Source: Lacrimispora algidixylanolytica (GTDB taxonomy: Bacteria > Bacillota > Clostridia > Lachnospirales > Lachnospiraceae). Taken from it: DNA of 64,000 bases. The notes beneath the pieces were generated by a model, which saw only the letters and a list, made by a program, of their open reading frames with translations, did not search any database and was not told where the DNA came from. This document shows, one piece after another, positions 36,407 to 46,076 of the stretch. The stretch lies in NCBI RefSeq assembly GCF_003609635.1, contig NZ_MCIA01000001.1, positions 62,001 through 126,000 of the forward strand. The letters run 5' to 3'. Made by a program: the position numbers and the translations under genes. Each line of letters opens with the position of its first letter. Within the stretch, counting starts at the first letter, position 1.

Positions 36407-37582
36407 TTACTGTTTTGCAATAAATGATTTTCTCTTACTCACAACATCGAAGATAACTGCTGCCATTAAAACGGCTCCTTTTACTACCTTCTGGAGATTC
36501 TGGTCTACGCCCATAATACTCATACCAAGGTTTAAAACACCCATGAGAGTAGCACCTACGATAACACCTGGAACCGTTCCCGTTCCACCGTATGCAGAGG
36601 CTCCACCAATGAAGCAGGCGCCAATGGCGTCCATCTCATAGTTATTACCGGCTGTTGGGTTTGCCGAATTAAGACGGGCTACGGTTATCATGCCAGCCAC
36701 GGCTGCTAAAAATCCCATATTCAAATAAGCAAGGAAATATACTTTGTTGGTATCAATTCCTGATAGTCTTGTGGCTTTTTCATTTCCACCCACTGCATAG
36801 AAATAACGTCCAGTGGTTGTTTTCGATGTAATGTAGCTGTAGATTCCAATAACGACCGTTACCCAGATCAGAGCGTTTGGAATTCCCTTATACATTGCCA
36901 GCTTATACATAAAGGCAAGGATTACAATGCTAATCAGAGACAGTTTTATAATGGTTCCAAGCAATGGATCAACATGGTAGCCTTTTTGCTGCCTTCTTCT
37001 GCGGCCTAAGAGCTCCATAACAAAAAAGCCAAGGCAAGCTATGATTCCGATTAAAAAGCAGGTTAAGTTAAAGCCTTCCATACCAAAGATATCCGGAACA
37101 TAGGAATTAAACAGGGATAAAAACGGATTCGGGATTGGAGACAATGTCATTCCTTGTAATACCACATTGGACAATCCCCGGAACATAAGCATTCCGGCCA
37201 AGGTTACGATAAAAGGAGGAATCCTTACATAAGCAATCCAAAAGCCCTGCCATGCACCAGCTAAAACTCCAATGATAGCCATTGCAAGCAATGATACATA
37301 GGGGTTAATGCCAAAGGTAATCATCATGGTTCCCCCGATTGCTCCAATAAAGCAAACCAAAGAGCCTACGGATAAATCGATATTGCCACCAGTTAAAATA
37401 CAAAACAACATACCGGTTGCAAGAATAAATACATAGGCATTCTGTGCAATTAAGTTATTTACATTCTGAGGTAGAAGCATCTTTCCGCCTGTGTTGACTG
37501 TAAAAAGAATGACCACAAATGCAAGAACAATTACCATGGTGTATTTTTTTAATCCCTCAGAGAATTTAAATTTATTCTTCAT
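36407..37582 (-). CDS. mmsB: Multiple monosaccharide ABC transporter permease (GguB/XylH type)
   Basis: A 391-residue permease of the ribose/xylose-type family with about ten membrane segments. Family motifs include LTGGNIDLSVGSLVCFIGA, RIPPFIVTLAGMLMFRGLSN, TTGRYFYAVGGNEKATRLSG and ACFIGGASAYGGTGTVPG. The length fits GguB/XylH rather than the shorter RbsC. It forms the membrane channel with the ATPase encoded three bases upstream and the ChvE-like binding protein. Confidence 0.94.
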   Translation of the reverse strand: MKNKFKFSEGLKKYTMVIVLAFVVILFTVNTGGKMLLPQNVNNLIAQNAYVFILATGMLFCILTGGNIDLSVGSLVCFIGAIGGTMMITFGINPYVSLLAMAIIGVLAGAWQGFWIAYVRIPPFIVTLAGMLMFRGLSNVVLQGMTLSPIPNPFLSLFNSYVPDIFGMEGFNLTCFLIGIIACLGFFVMELLGRRRRQQKGYHVDPLLGTIIKLSLISIVILAFMYKLAMYKGIPNALIWVTVVIGIYSYITSKTTTGRYFYAVGGNEKATRLSGIDTNKVYFLAYLNMGFLAAVAGMITVARLNSANPTAGNNYEMDAIGACFIGGASAYGGTGTVPGVIVGATLMGVLNLGMSIMGVDQNLQKVVKGAVLMAAVIFDVVSKRKSFIAKQ

Positions 37583-37585
37583 TGC

Positions 37586-39175
37586 TTACTCTCCCTCCTG
37601 CTGCTTAGCCCGTTCTTTAGGGGTTCCTAATATCCCCTCAGAATGCTGATCTGATTTTAAAATACAGGCCATAATCTTTTCCTGAGTCGCCTCTTCTGCA
37701 CTGATTTCTCCTACCATCTTGCCTTCATTCATAATATAAATGCGGTCAGACATTCCAAGGACCTCGGGAAGCTCGGAGGAGATCATAATGACTGATTTTC
37801 CTTCTGCTGCAAGGCGGTTGATGATGCAGTAAATCTCATATTTTGCTCCTACGTCAATTCCTCTGGTAGGTTCATCTAAAATGAGAATATCCGGTTCTGC
37901 AAACATCCATTTGGAAAGAAGCACCTTTTGCTGGTTGCCTCCGCTTAAATTTCCTACGTTTTGTTCTACGGACGAACATTTTGTTTTTAATTTATCCCGG
38001 TATTCCTGGGCTACACCAAACTCTTTGTCTTTGTCTATGATGGTCCGGTGACTAATTGCCTTTAGATTAGCCAGTGTGGTATTGATTTTAATGGGATTAC
38101 CAAGAATAAGCCCATTGCCCTTTCGGTCTTCGGTCACATAGGCAAGCTTATGTCCAATGGCCTCCTTCACAGAGTTTAATTTCACCTCTTCCCCATGAAT
38201 GCGAACGGTACCTGAAATATTAGCGCCATAGCTTTTGCCAAAGATACTCATAGCAAGCTCTGTTCTTCCTGCACCCATCAAGCCGCAGATTCCAAGAACT
38301 TCACCTTTTTTTACATGAAAGGATACGTCACTTACTACTTTATGGTCAGAATACAATGGGTGGTAAGCATTCCAGTTTTCTACCTCCATGGCCATCTCAC
38401 CGATTTTTACATCATGCCGTTTCGGGAAGCGGTCTACTAATTCACGGCCTACCATTCCCTTAATGATACGGTCTTCAGAAATGGTATCCACGTTTCGATC
38501 CAATGTCTCTATAGTCTGGCCATCTCTTAATATGGTTATCTTATCTGCCACATACGCAATTTCATTCAGCTTATGGGAGATGATGATAGAGGTCATTCCC
38601 TCTTTTTTAAACTTTAATAAAAGCTCTAACAGAGCTTTTGAATCGTCTTCGTTTAATGATGCTGTGGGTTCATCTAAAATTAAAAGCTTTGCCCGCTTTG
38701 CCAGTGCTTTTGCAATTTCCACTAACTGCTGTTTTCCTACGCTGATATCCTTGATTAATGTATGGGAGGATTCTGTAAGACCCACAGTTTTTAAGTATCT
38801 GTCTGCCTCTCCATATGTTTCATTCCAGTCGATGGCATATTTTTTTCCTTTTTCATTTCCCAGATACATGTTTTCGGCTATCGTCATGTAAGGAACCATT
38901 GCAAGTTCCTGATGGATGATGACGATTCCTTTATTTTCGCTGTCATTGATGTAATGAAATTCACAAATCTGCCCGTCATAAATGATGTCTCCCTCATAAG
39001 ATCCATATGGATAGATCCCACTTAACACATTCATAAGAGTTGACTTACCTGCTCCATTTTCGCCTACCAGGGCGTGAATTTCGCCTTCCTCCACCTGGAG
39101 GTTTACATCGCTTAGCACCTTAACGCCCGGAAATGTCTTTGTGATGTTTTTCATTTCCAATAGTATTTTAGCCAA
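37586..39175 (-). CDS. mmsA: Multiple monosaccharide ABC transporter ATPase, duplicated domains (GguA/XylG type)
   Basis: Two fused ABC domains. The first has [35 protein letters not shown] and [15 protein letters not shown]. The second has a degenerate nucleotide loop [17 protein letters not shown], signature [16 protein letters not shown] and [13 protein letters not shown]. This two-domain form with one altered Walker A is normal for this family. I start it at TTG 39175, giving a protein that begins [20 protein letters not shown] like its relatives, with GGGAGGGG five bases upstream; the ATG at 39220 lacks a ribosome site. 529 residues. Confidence 0.93.
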   Translation of the reverse strand: MAKILLEMKNITKTFPGVKVLSDVNLQVEEGEIHALVGENGAGKSTLMNVLSGIYPYGSYEGDIIYDGQICEFHYINDSENKGIVIIHQELAMVPYMTIAENMYLGNEKGKKYAIDWNETYGEADRYLKTVGLTESSHTLIKDISVGKQQLVEIAKALAKRAKLLILDEPTASLNEDDSKALLELLLKFKKEGMTSIIISHKLNEIAYVADKITILRDGQTIETLDRNVDTISEDRIIKGMVGRELVDRFPKRHDVKIGEMAMEVENWNAYHPLYSDHKVVSDVSFHVKKGEVLGICGLMGAGRTELAMSIFGKSYGANISGTVRIHGEEVKLNSVKEAIGHKLAYVTEDRKGNGLILGNPIKINTTLANLKAISHRTIIDKDKEFGVAQEYRDKLKTKCSSVEQNVGNLSGGNQQKVLLSKWMFAEPDILILDEPTRGIDVGAKYEIYCIINRLAAEGKSVIMISSELPEVLGMSDRIYIMNEGKMVGEISAEEATQEKIMACILKSDQHSEGILGTPKERAKQQEGE

Positions 39176-39252
39176 GATTACCCCTCCCTTTCCATTATTT
39201 TTAGAGGGCGCCTCCCGCATGGCAGAAGCCGCCCCTTAAGGAAATTATGTTA

Positions 39253-40416
39253 TTATTTCAGCTGATCTTCTGTGTAATATCCTGATTTAATAATCATATC
39301 TTTATAGTTATCCACGGTTACAACCACTGGATCACAAAGATAAGTTGGGATAATTCCAGTACCGTTGTCGTAAGTCTTGGTATCGTTAATTTCAGCTTCT
39401 CCACCCTTAATGATGGAATCTACCATTTTAACAACCTGGGTAGCCAGAGTACGGGTATCTTTAAATACGCTCATTGCCTGTTTTCCCTGTACCATATTCT
39501 TAACATTTGCAATATCACAATCCTGTCCGGTGATGATTGGATACTTGCCGGTATAAGAGGATGCAAGTGCATTTTCTACACCAAGAGCGGTGGAGTCATT
39601 GGAGCAAAGAACGGCATCAAGAACGGTTCCGTCAGAGTAATTACCTGCAATAACGGTATCCATACGGTTCTGAGCTTTTTCAGAATCCCAGTTAGCGGTA
39701 GCAACCTGCTCAAAAGCGGTCTGACCAGATTTAACAACCAGCTTGCCATTGTCTACGTATTTCTTAAGAACATCCATGGCTCCTCCGAAGAAGAACTTAC
39801 AGTTGTTATCTGCTGGGTCACCAGTGAATAACTCAATGTTCTTTGGATCGGTAGCTTTTTCAAGGCCTAATGCCTCTACCAGATATTCACCCTGTTTCTG
39901 GCCTACTTTATAGTTATCAAAAGTTGCATAATAGGATACAGCATCGGAGTTCATGATCAGACGGTCATATGCGATAACTGGAATTCCCATTGACTTTGCC
40001 TGAGCCAGAGGCTCTCCTAATGAACTTCCATCAATGGATGCAACAACTAAGAGCTGGCAGCCGTTGGAGATCATGTTTTCAATCTGGGAAACCTGAGTCT
40101 GCACATCATTGCTGGCAAACTGAAGGTCAACTTTATAACCGGCAGTTTCCAGTTCCTTTTTCATGTTGGTTCCATCCTGATTCCACCGCTGTAAGTCCTT
40201 GGTTGGCATAGCAACACCAATTAAAACACCTTCGCCTTTATCAGCCTTTGAATCTGCTGCTTTGCTCTCTGGAGCTTTTGTGGTCTCTGCTGCTGCCACC
40301 GTTGTAGCCTGAGTCTCTTTGCTCTCTGACACAGAACTTGTTTTGCTTCCACAACCTGCTAATGCTGATGCAGCCAGTGCAAGAGTCATTGCAACCGCTA
40401 AAAATTTTCTTTTCAT
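39253..40416 (-). CDS. chvE: Multiple monosaccharide-binding lipoprotein (ChvE-like)
   Basis: Extracellular sugar-binding subunit of 387 residues. The lipoprotein signal MKRKFLAVAMTLALAASALA ends at the lipobox LAGC, with Cys22 as the lipid site, followed by a Ser/Thr/Ala-rich spacer. The binding fold has GVAMPTKDLQRWNQDGTNMK, SQIENMISNGCQLLVVASID, AYDRLIMNSDAVSYYATFDN and FTGDPADNNCKFFF, close to ChvE, which binds several aldoses. The start is ATG 40416 after GGAGGAGG. It is the first gene of the chvE-mmsA-mmsB operon. Confidence 0.94.
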   Translation of the reverse strand: MKRKFLAVAMTLALAASALAGCGSKTSSVSESKETQATTVAAAETTKAPESKAADSKADKGEGVLIGVAMPTKDLQRWNQDGTNMKKELETAGYKVDLQFASNDVQTQVSQIENMISNGCQLLVVASIDGSSLGEPLAQAKSMGIPVIAYDRLIMNSDAVSYYATFDNYKVGQKQGEYLVEALGLEKATDPKNIELFTGDPADNNCKFFFGGAMDVLKKYVDNGKLVVKSGQTAFEQVATANWDSEKAQNRMDTVIAGNYSDGTVLDAVLCSNDSTALGVENALASSYTGKYPIITGQDCDIANVKNMVQGKQAMSVFKDTRTLATQVVKMVDSIIKGGEAEINDTKTYDNGTGIIPTYLCDPVVVTVDNYKDMIIKSGYYTEDQLK

Positions 40417-40511
40417 GGTTTTTAGTTCCTCCTCCAATACTTTATTTGTAATCCTATCTTATCACCAACCAATCTGGATATGTTTGTGAACCATTAGCAC
40501 TCATTCATCCA

Positions 40512-40538
40512 CAAAAAAAGCCCTGACACCTCAGGACT
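40512..40538 (-). terminator. Intrinsic terminator of the sensor/xylF operon
   Basis: AGCCCTGA (40519-40526) and TCAGGACT (40531-40538) form an 8-pair stem with a CACC loop; on the minus strand seven T residues follow. It separates the regulatory operon from the chvE operon. Confidence 0.8.
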
Positions 40539-40557
40539 TTTTCGCTTCTAAAAAATG

Positions 40558-41607
40558 CTATTGCTGTTTTACATTTAAGTACACATCTTCCTTGGAATGA
40601 AACCCACCTTTGATGATGACAGAGTCCATATTTTCTTTGTTCACAGCTACAGGGCTTAGCTCCAGATAAGGAACCTCGTAGGTGCCGTCATATATGGTCT
40701 TTTTCACTCCCTCAAGGGGTTCCCCTCTTCCAAGCTTTACAGCATATTCCGCCCCCAGTCTGGCTTCCTCTTCTACATACTTAAAGGCGGTCATTGTCTG
40801 AGTCCCTTCCATGATCCGCTGACATGCCATCAAATCCCCATCTTGGCCTACCAAATATACTTTGCCTGCCAGTCGGTCTTCCGAAAGGGCTCGAAATACC
40901 TGAGTGGCTAAGTCGTCATTTCCGCACATGATCCCCTTCACATCCGGATGTTCCTCCAAGGCTTCCTTTGCATAGTTATAGGCATTTTCTGCGATCCAGC
41001 CATCACAATTGTTTTCATAGACCACTTCTAAGTTTTTGTTAATCTCAAGATCAAACCCATTGCGGATTAAGCGCACGTTATTGTCCGTCTGAGGCCCCTG
41101 TATCATAAATACCTTTCCTCCCTCTGGTATTTTTTGATTCAGACTTTTTGCCATCAGCCGTCCCACTTCTTCATTGTCAAAGGATATGTAGATGTCTGCG
41201 CCTGCATTTTTTATCAGGCGGTCATAGCTAACGGTCTTAATTCCTGCCTCTTTCGCCTTTTTTAGCACATCAGATAAAGCCTCGCTATCCCCTGCTACAA
41301 CAACGATAACATCCATCCTTTTTTTGATAAAATATTTAATCTGTTCAATCTGTTCATTTACATCCCCATTTGCATTCTGAACATTTACTTCCGCCCCTAG
41401 TTCTTTTGCTGTTGAAACAAACACATCCCGGTCTCTTATCCACCGTTCGATTACGAAGGAGTCTATGCTAAGACCAATTTGCAAGGGCTTATCCCCTTCT
41501 TCCTGCCCTGCTTCTTTGTCTACCTGCGCAACGTCCTCTCTGCAGCCAACCATAAAAACGCAGCAGAGTATCACCATCAGTAACCATTTCCCTCTCCACA
41601 TTTTCAT
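40558..41607 (-). CDS. XylF-like sugar-binding lipoprotein
   Basis: A 349-residue solute-binding protein with signal MKMWRGKWLLMVILCCVFMV and lipobox MVGC at residue 22. Its fold motifs match D-xylose-binding proteins: IGLSIDSFVIERWIRDRDVF, VQNANGDVNEQIEQIKYFI, SYDRLIKNAGADIYISFDNE and QGPQTDNNVRLIRNGFD. It is encoded 5 bases after the response regulator gene and not beside a permease, so it may share the ChvE transporter's membrane part or report sugar to the sensor. The sugar is probably xylose or a similar aldose. Confidence 0.9.
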   Translation of the reverse strand: MKMWRGKWLLMVILCCVFMVGCREDVAQVDKEAGQEEGDKPLQIGLSIDSFVIERWIRDRDVFVSTAKELGAEVNVQNANGDVNEQIEQIKYFIKKRMDVIVVVAGDSEALSDVLKKAKEAGIKTVSYDRLIKNAGADIYISFDNEEVGRLMAKSLNQKIPEGGKVFMIQGPQTDNNVRLIRNGFDLEINKNLEVVYENNCDGWIAENAYNYAKEALEEHPDVKGIMCGNDDLATQVFRALSEDRLAGKVYLVGQDGDLMACQRIMEGTQTMTAFKYVEEEARLGAEYAVKLGRGEPLEGVKKTIYDGTYEVPYLELSPVAVNKENMDSVIIKGGFHSKEDVYLNVKQQ

Positions 41608-41612
41608 AACCT

Positions 41613-43199
41613 TTACCTCTCCCTGTATTCACTTGGCGTCATCCCTTCGTATTTCTTGAAAATACGGCTGAAATAATTCGGGTCGCCATAGCCGGACATT
41701 ACACACACCTCCTTGATGCTGTACTTGGGATCCTCCAAAAGATGTCTCGCATGCTTCATCCTAACTCCTGTTACGTATTCTATGAAATTCTCTCCCACCT
41801 CCTGTTTGAATAATTTACTAAAATAATAAGGACTGATATCTACCATTCTAGATACATCATCTAGCGAAATGTTCTTTGCGTAATTCTCATTGATGTATGC
41901 CTTCACTCTGGAAACTAAATTTTCATATTCTCTCTCTCTGGAAGTACTGATGCTGTCACAGATTTCTCTCGTCTTTGCCTGAAACCAGAGCCTTAGATTT
42001 TCCGTATCCGACGCTTCTCTTAATTCGCTTAAATAGTTTTCCCGGTAACGGAAGCCGTACCTGAGATTACCGCCTTCAAAAGCCATTTTTTCAAGCCTCA
42101 TAATAAGCTCTAAGATCTTAACCTCAATGTTGGATCGGTGGTTGTTGTTATGTACCAGCATCCAGTCAAAAAACTCATTGGCACAGGATAGAGCCCCTTC
42201 TCTGTCCCCCTTTGCCCCTCGTTGCAGATACATATGTTCCAGCTCCAGAGGATACTCTCCATCATAATCTGCCACTGCCGGAATATCAGTAATGTGGACC
42301 ACGTGGCTGTCGTTTTCTCTCAAGGACTTTAAAGCTTCCTTATAGGAATCCCGGATTCCTGACAAAGGTTTAACGGAACCAATTCCGCCTCTGCATTTGA
42401 TATCAGCGCTATTTTCCAGCTTATGAATCATGTTCCTGGTTCTGGTGATGATCTCCACTCGCTCCTCATAACGCATCTTTTCTTCTTCAAAGGATAAAAA
42501 TAACACCAGCCGGTTCCCCATAACAGGCCCTATAACGCAATCAAAGTAATCCTTAACAATTTCCCGGATCATGGCATAATACTTGCTGACACGAACGCCC
42601 ACCCCGATGGCGTTTGTCATGGTTCCGCTTTCTATACTGTCTCCGAATTCCAAAGCCATCATAAAGCCGTAAGGCTTTTGGATATCCAGCATTTCTACAT
42701 ATCCATTCTTTAAAACATCAGAATCTTCCTGGAGTACATTGTAAATGAAACCGCTCTCAATCATGGGAATTACGATTTCAAGCTTTTCCCGGATCTTAAG
42801 ATCATCACTTAACTTCTGCCTTGCCTCTTCTACCTGATGCATGGCCTTAACGCAGGTATCTAAAATCTTCTTTTTGTTCACCGGCTTCATAATAAATTCC
42901 ATAACCCCCAGATTTACCGCTTCCTGGGCATAGGAAAATTTATCAAAGGCTGTCATAATAATAAAGACAATGGAAGGGTTGAATTTCCTCACTTCTTTAA
43001 TCGCCTGTATCCCGCTTAACCCTGGCATCTGGATATCTACAAAAGCAATGTCTGGCCGAAAGGAGCCTGCCTGCTCAATTACCGCTCTTCCAGTCTTGAC
43101 GCAGACGATCTCACAATCGCTTCCGAAACTTGACTGTATGATGTTTTTTATGGCTTCTAGCATGATTCCTTCGTCATCCGCTACCAATATCCGAAACAT
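41613..43199 (-). CDS. AraC-type response regulator (YesN family)
   Basis: A 528-residue DNA-binding regulator. Residues 1-125 form the receiver domain with acidic pocket VADDEG, phosphorylated Asp55 in VDIQMPG and the Lys of IMKPVNKKK. The middle 280 residues are the variable linker typical of YesN. Residues about 425-528 hold two helix-turn-helix motifs (ISLDDVSRMVDISPYYFSKL, SIKEVCVMSGYGDPNYFSRI). It overlaps the kinase gene by 26 bases and starts after GAGGAGGGGG. It probably activates the nearby sugar transport operon. Confidence 0.94.
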   Translation of the reverse strand: MFRILVADDEGIMLEAIKNIIQSSFGSDCEIVCVKTGRAVIEQAGSFRPDIAFVDIQMPGLSGIQAIKEVRKFNPSIVFIIMTAFDKFSYAQEAVNLGVMEFIMKPVNKKKILDTCVKAMHQVEEARQKLSDDLKIREKLEIVIPMIESGFIYNVLQEDSDVLKNGYVEMLDIQKPYGFMMALEFGDSIESGTMTNAIGVGVRVSKYYAMIREIVKDYFDCVIGPVMGNRLVLFLSFEEEKMRYEERVEIITRTRNMIHKLENSADIKCRGGIGSVKPLSGIRDSYKEALKSLRENDSHVVHITDIPAVADYDGEYPLELEHMYLQRGAKGDREGALSCANEFFDWMLVHNNNHRSNIEVKILELIMRLEKMAFEGGNLRYGFRYRENYLSELREASDTENLRLWFQAKTREICDSISTSREREYENLVSRVKAYINENYAKNISLDDVSRMVDISPYYFSKLFKQEVGENFIEYVTGVRMKHARHLLEDPKYSIKEVCVMSGYGDPNYFSRIFKKYEGMTPSEYRER

Positions 43200-44688
43200 A
43201 TGAACCCCCTCCTCTTTTGGGAATCCTAAGGACTATGGTGGTGCCCTTGTCTTCTCCCTCACTAAAGATGTGGAAAATGTCATCATAGTTGTAATATAGC
43301 CTTAACCTGGAAACGACATTATAAATACCGATTCCAGTGGATTCTTTTCTTTCGCCAGATGGTTTTCCGGCCCGTACTCTTTTTAATGTTTCTTCGTCCA
43401 TTCCTTTTCCATTGTCTTCAATGCGAATCTCAATCTCATCATCTCTGTCTTTTACGGAGAGATGGATTTTCCCTGGCCATTCGATGTTTCGTATGCCATG
43501 AGTCACCGCATTCTCCACCAAAGGCTGCAAAGACATGCTTGGAATGGAACGATCTAACACGCCTTCTTCTATACAAGAGCTGTAGTGAATGTCTCCGGCA
43601 AAACGTACATTTAAGATATAGATATAGTTTTCTACTGTCTCGACTTCTTCGGAAATGGTGGCATCTTCAGAACCTTTTTTTACATTATAGCGGAAAAAGT
43701 CCGCCATTTTTTCCATGAATACTGAGGTTTTTTCTGCATCCTCCATCATCGCCAGTTGAACTCCGGCATTTAAGGAATTAAAAAGGAAATGAGGATTAAT
43801 CTGAGACTGGAGATATTTCAGTTGGGCTTCTTTTAAATGGTTTTCCATCAATAGCTCCCGTTCCTTCATCTCCTGTTCCTTTTCTGCACTCTCCTTGATT
43901 TTCTGGACATATTCATCCAAGCTTTCCACCATCTGGTTAAAGGTTCCGGTTACGATTCCAAGCTCATCTCCTGCCTGGACAGGGGGTACCTTAACGTTAA
44001 AATTTCCCTGACCAACCAGCTTTGCCGTGTGAGCCAGGTTGATCAGAGGCGTTACCATATCCCTTGTGATCATCATCATTACTGTGATACTAATTATCAT
44101 AACGATGATAAGAATAATGGAGCTTATGACCTCTAAATACTGAAGAGCCGCCTGCAAGGTCTGGTAACTGGCTGAATTATTCTTAAACTGAAGGCTGTTT
44201 AAAACAGAAACATCATTGTTAATGAAACGGTATTGCTTTAAGGCCGCTTCGTAAGAAGCCTTGTATTTCTCCACATTTTGGCCTCGCTTTGCCTGTACGG
44301 TTTCATCGGTGATGGCTAAATAGCTGTCTGACATGTTTCTGATATTCTTTTCCAGTATCTGAATCTTGTTATCTGTGACGGAAACGTTGAGTCCCTCTAA
44401 CAGCTTTCTATAGTCTTGCTCCGCTCGGTAATAGTTTTTCAGGGATTCGGAATCCTTTACCTGAAGGTATCGGTACATATAATTTTGCACCTCAGATAAG
44501 CTGTCTGAAAGCTCATTTAGATTTACATTGCTCATGTAAACGGAATTCATCCGCTCCACCATCTGGTTGATCTGGGTATAGATAAACAGATTGCTGGCAA
44601 AGAGAACCACTGCCGTTGTGGCTATCTCTAAAAACAACTTTCGGGTGATCGGAAGATTCTCCCACAAATATATCAATTTATTTTTCAT
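43174..44688 (-). CDS. Sensor histidine kinase (YesM/LytS-like)
   Basis: A 504-residue membrane kinase. One membrane helix near residues 18-38, an extracytoplasmic helical sensor region to about 185, and a second helix near 188-210. Then comes HAMP (GQGNFNVKVPPVQAGDELG), a linker coiled coil, the His-kinase domain with SQINPHFLFNSLN, and the ATPase domain with PLVENAVTHGI and IEDNGKGMD plus GIGIYNVVSRL. Its gene overlaps the sugar-binding sensor gene by 11 bases and the regulator gene by 26, showing a coupled three-component unit. Confidence 0.94.
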   Translation of the reverse strand: MKNKLIYLWENLPITRKLFLEIATTAVVLFASNLFIYTQINQMVERMNSVYMSNVNLNELSDSLSEVQNYMYRYLQVKDSESLKNYYRAEQDYRKLLEGLNVSVTDNKIQILEKNIRNMSDSYLAITDETVQAKRGQNVEKYKASYEAALKQYRFINNDVSVLNSLQFKNNSASYQTLQAALQYLEVISSIILIIVMIISITVMMMITRDMVTPLINLAHTAKLVGQGNFNVKVPPVQAGDELGIVTGTFNQMVESLDEYVQKIKESAEKEQEMKERELLMENHLKEAQLKYLQSQINPHFLFNSLNAGVQLAMMEDAEKTSVFMEKMADFFRYNVKKGSEDATISEEVETVENYIYILNVRFAGDIHYSSCIEEGVLDRSIPSMSLQPLVENAVTHGIRNIEWPGKIHLSVKDRDDEIEIRIEDNGKGMDEETLKRVRAGKPSGERKESTGIGIYNVVSRLRLYYNYDDIFHIFSEGEDKGTTIVLRIPKRGGGSYVSDIGSG

Positions 44689-45718
44689 GGCTGCTCCACT
44701 GATTGTTTACGAAACCCAGGGCATTTTCCTTCGTTACAAACTCTAAGTCCACACTGTTAAATGAGTTGGTCCTTCCATCGCGTATGGACTCTGTAAGGGC
44801 TTGTACACTGTATTTCCCCATCTGTCTGGTGTCTATGTAAAGTGACATAGCCATTGTTCCCTTTAAGACTGCATCAAGAGTTGCTTTTGATTTATAATAA
44901 CCAATTACCTGGGTTCTTCCTACACAGTTGTAATCAATGACTGCCTGATACACTGCTTCTGTATCCACCTCATCCATACAGATAATGATATCCGGAGGAC
45001 CGAGATCATTCTGGAATAGGTTTCGTACGATTTCCTCGGATTCAAAGGCTCGTCCAGAGGGTACCTTTATCTCCTCCACTTCAATGCGGTTTGAGGTTTC
45101 ACTGGAAGTTACCATGCGGTTATTGATCTGGTTGAATATCTGGGACTGACTGCTGTCTGAGGAATTATCGTGAAGGAACATTAAGACTCTTACCTTCTTT
45201 GTTTCCTTGGGAAGAATTTTTAATATCTGGTTTCCATACTCCTGTCCAAGCTGATAGGAATTGATTCCAACGTAACTTTTCCTTCCAGATGTAGGGGCAT
45301 CGTTTAATATGGTTACTACGGGGATTCCCTTGGCTGTTGCTTCATTGATCCGCTCCTCGAGACGGGTTTCCCCGGTAAATTCAAGTAAAATTCCATCTAC
45401 CTTAGCAGCAATACTCATATCCATAAAATCCACTGTAGTATATTCAGAGGACTGATCTTTTCCTTTTAGTTCCACATAGGCATCGTGAAGTGCAGCTTCC
45501 TCCCGCACGCTTTCGTACACATCATTCCAGAACTGAGAGTCCATATTATCAATGATCATGACGTAATGATATTTATAAACAGAATTCTTTTCTGAATGCT
45601 CAAGCCCTGTTTTCTTTAGAACATATCCGTAAAAGGACGATGTCAGGCCTGTAAGAAACACAATTACAAGCAATCCGGCTAATACTAACAGAAGCAGGCT
45701 TTTTTTTCTATTATCCAT
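44678..45718 (-). CDS. Membrane-anchored sugar-binding sensor protein
   Basis: A 346-residue protein with a single N-terminal membrane helix (LLLLVLAGLLVIVFLTGL) that lacks a lipobox cysteine, so it is probably an anchor. The rest is a type I periplasmic-binding fold of the RbsB/XylF kind (MIIDNMDSQFWNDVYESVRE, GIPVVTILNDAPTSGRKSYV, GINSYQLGQEYG). Gene overlap with the YesM-like kinase suggests it presents sugar to the kinase's outer domain, as described for XylFII-LytS in Clostridium beijerinckii. Ligand not predictable. Confidence 0.9.
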   Translation of the reverse strand: MDNRKKSLLLLVLAGLLVIVFLTGLTSSFYGYVLKKTGLEHSEKNSVYKYHYVMIIDNMDSQFWNDVYESVREEAALHDAYVELKGKDQSSEYTTVDFMDMSIAAKVDGILLEFTGETRLEERINEATAKGIPVVTILNDAPTSGRKSYVGINSYQLGQEYGNQILKILPKETKKVRVLMFLHDNSSDSSQSQIFNQINNRMVTSSETSNRIEVEEIKVPSGRAFESEEIVRNLFQNDLGPPDIIICMDEVDTEAVYQAVIDYNCVGRTQVIGYYKSKATLDAVLKGTMAMSLYIDTRQMGKYSVQALTESIRDGRTNSFNSVDLEFVTKENALGFVNNQWSSHEK

Positions 45719-45751
45719 GGTTATCCTCTTGTCTCAATTTATGCTGATATT

Positions 45752-45757
45752 ATTATA
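45752..45757 (-). promoter_or_regulatory. -10 element for the three-component operon
   Basis: Minus-strand TATAAT preceded by TTTAG, about 35 bases before ATG 45718. The expected -35 position holds only TTTTGT, so the promoter may need an activator. Confidence 0.4.
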
Positions 45758-45970
45758 CTAAATGGAACAGAAAAACAAAAGCAGGAGAATCTTGCGGAGG
45801 GGTAGCATTTTTTTGTTATGACTGTGATGATATATAACATATATAACTTAGCAATGAAATAATGTTATCAGTTCTGTGATGACGGAAACATATTATTTCT
45901 TCTCTATTTAACTGTTATCTAATCTTTTTATAATTACATATTTTATTTCATCTAATAAAGCCTCTATATA
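45758..45970. other. Intergenic region, no gene seen
   Basis: Part of a 358-base gap between the sensor gene and the DUF1963 gene. The sequence is AT-rich without an open frame. It holds the operon's upstream region; I see no operator palindrome that I would defend. Confidence 0.4.
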
Positions 45971-45999
45971 AAGAAAAAAGCACGGTTATACCGTACTTT
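45971..45999 (-). terminator. Intrinsic terminator of the DUF1963 gene
   Basis: AAAGCACGGT (45977-45986) and ACCGTACTTT (45990-45999) pair as a 10-base stem with a 3-base loop and one G-U pair; on the minus strand it is followed by TTTTTTCTTT. Confidence 0.85.
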
Positions 46000-46076
46000 A
46001 AAATAGTTTTATCTATAAATAGTTTGAGAATATGATGGGGTGTTTATTAACCCGCGTTTGTTCATGTCATAAGGCA

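Noticed and set aside
43359-43718. Plus-strand open frame of 119 codons inside the histidine kinase gene
   Set aside because: It is opposite to the conserved kinase ATPase domain and is best explained by codon bias.
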